NCBI RefSeq assembly: GCF_963678635.1
Contig: NC_087065.1
Location: 50,848,452-50,912,451, forward strand
Direction of reading: 5' to 3'
From: Symsagittifera roscoffensis
Taxonomy: Eukaryota > Xenacoelomorpha > Acoela > Convolutidae
DNA: 64,000 nt
The notes under the pieces were generated by a model. That model had not been told where the DNA came from and searched no databases. It saw only the letters and a program-made list of their open reading frames with translations. Within the stretch, counting starts at the first letter, position 1. Each line of letters opens with the position of its first letter. The position numbers and the translations under genes are program-made. Shown here in pieces: positions 59,579 through 64,000 of this stretch.

Positions 59579-62500
59579 ATGTGACTAAGAAGCGATTAAC
59601 TAGAATGGGAAACACGCGAATGGAAAAGAGAGAAAGAGAGACGCCATTATACTTCCATTCCAACATTCACATTCACACACAAACATACTCTAACACTACT
59701 TGGAAATAACGCAACAACCAACAACTAACTTCACTTCACTTCGCGTCACTTCAATCGCAGACCACAAGAAGCAAAGCTGAACAAACTCGGATGAACAAGT
59801 GAAATTTAGTGCACGGCGGGGGGGGGGGGGGCAAGTATTTTCCATAAATTGTCTCGAATTTGCAAACAAGGATACCGGCTACAGGAATGTGAAGTCATGT
59901 GATCACATCTAAAACTACTATTGAAAAATGATCATTGATAGGCCAAAATCACAGAACTCTGAGGTCATCTGCTTGAGGCTCCTTCGCGTTATAATTGTTT
60001 CAACTCAAAGAAAGAAAAAATGTATTTCTCATTGTTAATATTGTTCTCATTGTTAATATTCAGGAAAAATCAAGGGCAGTCTACGAAAATAAAACCAGCC
60101 AGAAAGGAACTCTAGCAAATACTAGATGGGTAGGAATTCAAGCAAACCCTACATTTAAAAAAATCTAATCATGTGAAAAGCCGAGCATAAATCTTGTAGG
60201 CAATTTACGATTATCCAATTCATTCAGAAAGGAAAAGTTAATCTTTTTTATATTGGACAAAATACACGTCATGGTTGAGATCTTAAATTTCATGAATTAT
60301 TCGAAGGACAGGTGCTTTGACTCTCGTTTATTTCACGCAAATGGGATAAAACGAATAAGCCTGAGCTGCGTACACAGTGGAGTTGACACTAATTATAGAA
60401 CGCATGAAATTTCTAAGACGAGTTGATGTATTTAAACCAGCATGCATTTATGAAAAACGGCGGGTTGTGTAAATGGACTGAAGACACCCTTCAGCTGCCA
60501 AATTTGGCATGTTTTAGACAGCAAGATTTTCGATACACTTAACCATTTAGTGAGGATAGGAGTGCGTAACTAAAACTAAGGCCATTTTTTACAAAATTTC
60601 TTCGGTGTCGACTTATTTTTTTCCTTGGATAAGATAACTGTTGAGTTTGTTAGGTTTGACTTATTTAGCACGCTTTTCAACAGATATTCTAAGGAGGAAA
60701 AATTTGCAGCTAAATGGTGATTACTGAGCAGCACTTTCAGGTTATTACAATAAATACATTCAGTGATAAAGCTGAATAATGAATGCAAAGCAACTGCACC
60801 ACAGGTCAATCAATGAATGATGATTATTTATAGAATTTACCTTGCAGGGTGGAATTAGTAAAACTAACGGGATAGAAGAGACAAGCTGCACAGCACAGTT
60901 TCACATAGTGAACTAACTAACTACTTGGCACGAGAGAGAGAGAGATGACAGCAGCACAGCTGTTCTAGTCTAAGAGGGTAGTAAGAGATGATAATCACAG
61001 GGAGTAATGGCAGTGAACTGGTTCATTGTCATTTCATCACAATTGACCACGAGCAGTCAATGTTAGCAAACAAAATGATTCCAATCCGTCATACAGGAGA
61101 AATTCAATAACAGCCACGGTAACATGAAGCTGGTTAAGTTATCTGGGATAATGCAAAACTGCATCAGTGGCTAGCTGTATCAGCAGGCTATTCCGAATAA
61201 CTTGAAATTAGTTTGTGATGCTCCGGGTTGATAGCAATGTCTACTTATCGAAAGAGTAACAATGCTAAATTTTGTGGTAAAAAACTTGATTTGTATTGGC
61301 GACTACATTGATAAATAACAACAACTATGTAAACTGGTTTTTTCCTTGCATGCAGTCAACTGAATACAAACAAAAATTGACGTTTTAAATCGTGTTTTTA
61401 TGACCTTGTTTGTGCTATAGTCGATTCGCAGTAAAATGGGTAACCTTGGTTATAGACGTAGAAAACGACGACGCTCATAGTTCTTCAAACAAACGTGATT
61501 CCGGACACACACAGCTGAGCAGATGCAGATCAAAAGAGTTGAAAGATCAATTTTATAAAGAGAAAAACTTTCAAGCAAGACAAAGATAAGAAAACTTAGC
61601 CTGTAGAGGTCCGCTCTGACTTCACTATGGATGCAGCTTCGCTGTTCGAAGTATCGAATTGGCTAAGTAGAACAAACTCAAAACTATGACTGAGCAATAA
61701 ATAGACTTACTGGAATGATCGAATGAAAGCTTAGCCCAGTAAACTGCAAAATGATTCACTCGGCAAATTCCGTGTTTCTTCATCCAGGGTAACAGGAAGC
61801 AACTGATCCGTGGGAGCAATAAAATGCCGCAAAACAAACTGCTCTGAAATAGCACACGCGGATGAAATTTGTAAAGCAAATGTTGATAACAAATGCGATC
61901 ATCATCAGCTCAGCAAGTAACGATGACTCATTAATAAAATAAAAACAGTATGTCTACTCTTAGACATACACAAGCAGTGGCTTGTACAACGGCATTGCAT
62001 ATAGAAATCTTCAGCTGACAACGCTAAGCCGCCGCTCTAGCACAGTATATAAACAATGTTTCCGCTACGCTCCTGAATATAAATTTGTGTAGGCGCAAAT
62101 CATCCAGGTACTGTCTTCACTTCACAGCCACTAAGCCGGCTCTAGTATTCAAACATGGCTCATGGTCTCCTTCCTACTATATTTCACAACAACGAGGTTT
62201 ATGTAATAATTCAAAACAATTTGTAGATTCAGACGAATTTCCTAACTTTACCAGACAAATTAAACAATTAAAGAACCTTAACTACCACTTTATTATGTAT
62301 TACAGCTTCATGGATAATACTATAGCCTTCTGAAACTGTTTTTCCCTTTCATTCAGAAGAAGGCTAGTTTTAATGATAACTAACTACCTGAACTAAGATT
62401 TTAAAGAAAAATCAAAAAATGGTTAAACGCCACCCGCCTCATATTTTTCTGTGAAATGGCATGATTTAATGCATTTCAACATTACTCATATTTTCGTCAT

Positions 62501-62644
62501 CATATATTTTTTGGTCTGATAAAGCTTAGAGCTATCAAAAAAAATACGGCAAAGATACATTAAGAAAACTCACACACAATTGATTTTTTTTAAGTTCAAA
62601 ATTCAATTACAGGGCTAGTAACATTAAAGACAATTCATATATTT
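59579..62644. other. Lower-copy DNA, no assignable gene
   Basis: Features noted: a 14-base poly-G run (59818-59831), a duplicated 'ctcattgttaatattgttctc' phrase (60030-60062), a short (GA)n (60942-60955) and a TATA-like 'agtatataaac' at about 62045. There is a minus-strand donor CCA|GTAAGTC at 61709 preceded by an acceptor TTTTGCAG about 40 bases earlier, and another donor-like CAAG|GTAAAT at about 60840. These may be exons of an unrecognised minus-strand gene. Confidence 0.3.

Positions 62645-62675
<31 letters not shown>
62645..62675. repeat. (AG)n microsatellite
   Basis: About 15 AG units interrupted by a single C. Confidence 0.9.
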
Positions 62676-63015
62676 TGGATATTGATGATAGAGACGAAGG
62701 AAATTTGGATCTCTCGATACAGCTTATACAAGTTTAAACTTTAAGATACCGTTTATTAATCCCATTTTCAAAAGAAGCTAAATTAATCATGCTGAAACTC
62801 TTTAGTCCATAAAGGTGTGAGGAGACGCCTCTATTTGAAAACAACCATTTTAAAGCCTTATTTGTATACCTCAACCACATTCGATTCCATCAATCATAAT
62901 TATCTTAAATCAAATAACTCTATAAGAAAGATTCAAAGCTATAGCAACCAATTTACAACCAATTGAATTTTCTCGTTCACAACCAATTTTATTTGCATCA
63001 CTTATTTGCATCATC

Positions 63016-63307
63016 CCTATCTTCAAATAACGGGTTGAATCAGTTAAAAAGTTCCTTGCTCCAACTCACTTATTTTTTGCCGAAAATCAGTTGAGTTTGA
63101 ATGCATCAAAATCAGATATTATAAATTTTGGTCAAAAATTTGATAAGCAATGTGGAAATTGACCGACTTATTAAAAATGATCAATACAAAGTCTTAGTTT
63201 TATGGTCGGAATTCCTATCTTCAAATTACGCGTTGAATCAGTTACAAAGCTCCTTGCTCGAACTTTATTGCCGAAAAACAGTTGAATTTGAATCCATCAT
63301 AATCAGA
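63016..63307. repeat. Direct duplication of about 100 bp
   Basis: The segment at 63016-63116 (cctatcttcaaataacgggt onward) recurs at 63214-63307 with about ten differences and a few small deletions. Both end in 'aatcaga'. The centre-to-centre distance is about 198 bases, so the ancestral unit was probably a 200 bp tandem duplication, with the intervening half too diverged to align by eye. Confidence 0.85.
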
Positions 63308-63593
63308 AAAAATGAACTTTAATTGCAAAATGACAATTAATATTATTAAGCGAGTGTAAGTCAAACAAATTTTTCTGGTTCTATAATTATTTACAAAATA
63401 ATAAAATAATGGTTAGAATTTTAACATCAAATTCAATCGACTACTGCAACCATCAGGGACTCAAACCACGACTACTGAAGCACTTCTGGAATTACTTCAT
63501 GACAAACTATAGATACAACGATATTTCGACATGGAAACTTGCATGACGCTGAAACTTAAGGGTGGAAACACCCAAGCTCTAATAGCTGAATCC
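63308..63593. other. No gene recognised
   Basis: AT-rich, without notable structure. Confidence 0.35.

Positions 63594-63636
<43 letters not shown>
63594..63636. repeat. (TAA)n microsatellite
   Basis: About 14 perfect TAA units. On the minus strand this gives a spurious poly-Leu open frame. Confidence 0.95.
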
Positions 63637-63638
<2 letters not shown>

Positions 63639-63929
63639 ATGCTGTTTGCTTCCATAATGTTTTTCCCAAGGATGCCATAGAAGGATCTTCACGAAATAGA
63701 TAGATAAAATTCCTTAAATGTAACATTCGCCCGAAAGTACATACCCACGGAAAAGCTAGGATATGAAACGACTGGCTAGCGACTAAACACAGCTTCACAT
63801 GCTTTTAACTGTCTCTACCAAGGCCAGTTCTATGTGTGGTCCCTTAACATCGGGTCGACAAAGTCGTTACTATTTAAGGCTATCGGCCAGATCGGGCAAA
63901 TTAACTTAGTTACATGCAAATATAGTGAG

Positions 63930-64000
63930 CTCATGGCTGGGTCTTAGTATCACAAGACCACGAGGTCACTCCGAAAAATAAGGCTGCTATTTATTAACAT
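63930..64000 (+). repeat. tRNA-like repeat head at the window edge (candidate)
   Basis: CATGGCTGGGTCTTAGTATC resembles the A-box and D-arm of the 9705-9784 element. It is followed by CAAGACCACGAGGTCAC, which again places AGGTCAC where the variable and T arms should be. The shared TGGCTG...TTAGTA...GGTCAC order suggests one tRNA-derived family. The element runs out of the window. Confidence 0.3.

Noticed and set aside
62099-62135. 24-base segment flanked by CAG|GTACTG and TTCACAG
   Set aside because: Far too short to be an intron; chance splice-like ends.
63556-63798. Minus-strand frame with a poly-leucine run
   Set aside because: The leucines come from the (TAA)n microsatellite read in antisense.

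Overview
The window is AT-rich eukaryotic nuclear DNA, most likely from an invertebrate animal. It contains one recognisable host exon (an ammonium transporter, Amt family), non-LTR and LTR retrotransposon genes, GT-AG splice signals, many dispersed and tandem repeats, and a 200-base assembly gap. Nothing bacterial is present: no operons, tRNA clusters or CRISPR. The species cannot be read from the sequence. Amt genes are absent from vertebrates, which fits an invertebrate but does not prove it.

Layout. 1-905 is short degenerate tandem repeats. 906-6873 is gene-poor, T/A-rich DNA with two long hairpins and a minisatellite. 6874-7081 (minus) is the first coding exon of the ammonium transporter; I could not find its later exons, so they probably lie beyond the left edge. 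9-13 kb is repeat-rich: tRNA-like short elements, clustered AATCGATT palindromes, a G-rich minisatellite, a decayed Ty3/gypsy-like gag-pol remnant, and a DNA-transposon-like repeat also seen at 19.5 kb. 13.6-19.3 kb is the 5' part of an A-rich LTR-type retroelement: a leader with repeated motifs, a small basic ORF, then a very long Gag ORF with a zinc knuckle. That ORF runs open into the gap, so pol, any env and the 3' LTR are not visible.

About 20.3-47.6 kb is a complex tandem array, with full units of roughly 2.1-2.5 kb and deleted units of about 0.87 kb. The outermost units are the most diverged and the central ones nearly identical. A 4.8 kb LINE (28034-32856) with APE-type endonuclease, reverse transcriptase, poly(A) tail and target-site duplication sits inside one unit. 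An almost identical unit at 39.9-41.8 kb preserves the empty site, so the insertion postdates the array duplication. The LINE has one in-frame stop in each ORF and is probably dead in this copy.

47.6-64 kb is lower-copy DNA with microsatellites, four long poly-G runs all on the plus strand, a foldback element with arms of about 200 bases, and several small splice-bounded open segments. These could be exons, but I cannot assign them to a known gene. Apart from the ammonium transporter exon and the mobile-element genes, no coding assignment is secure.
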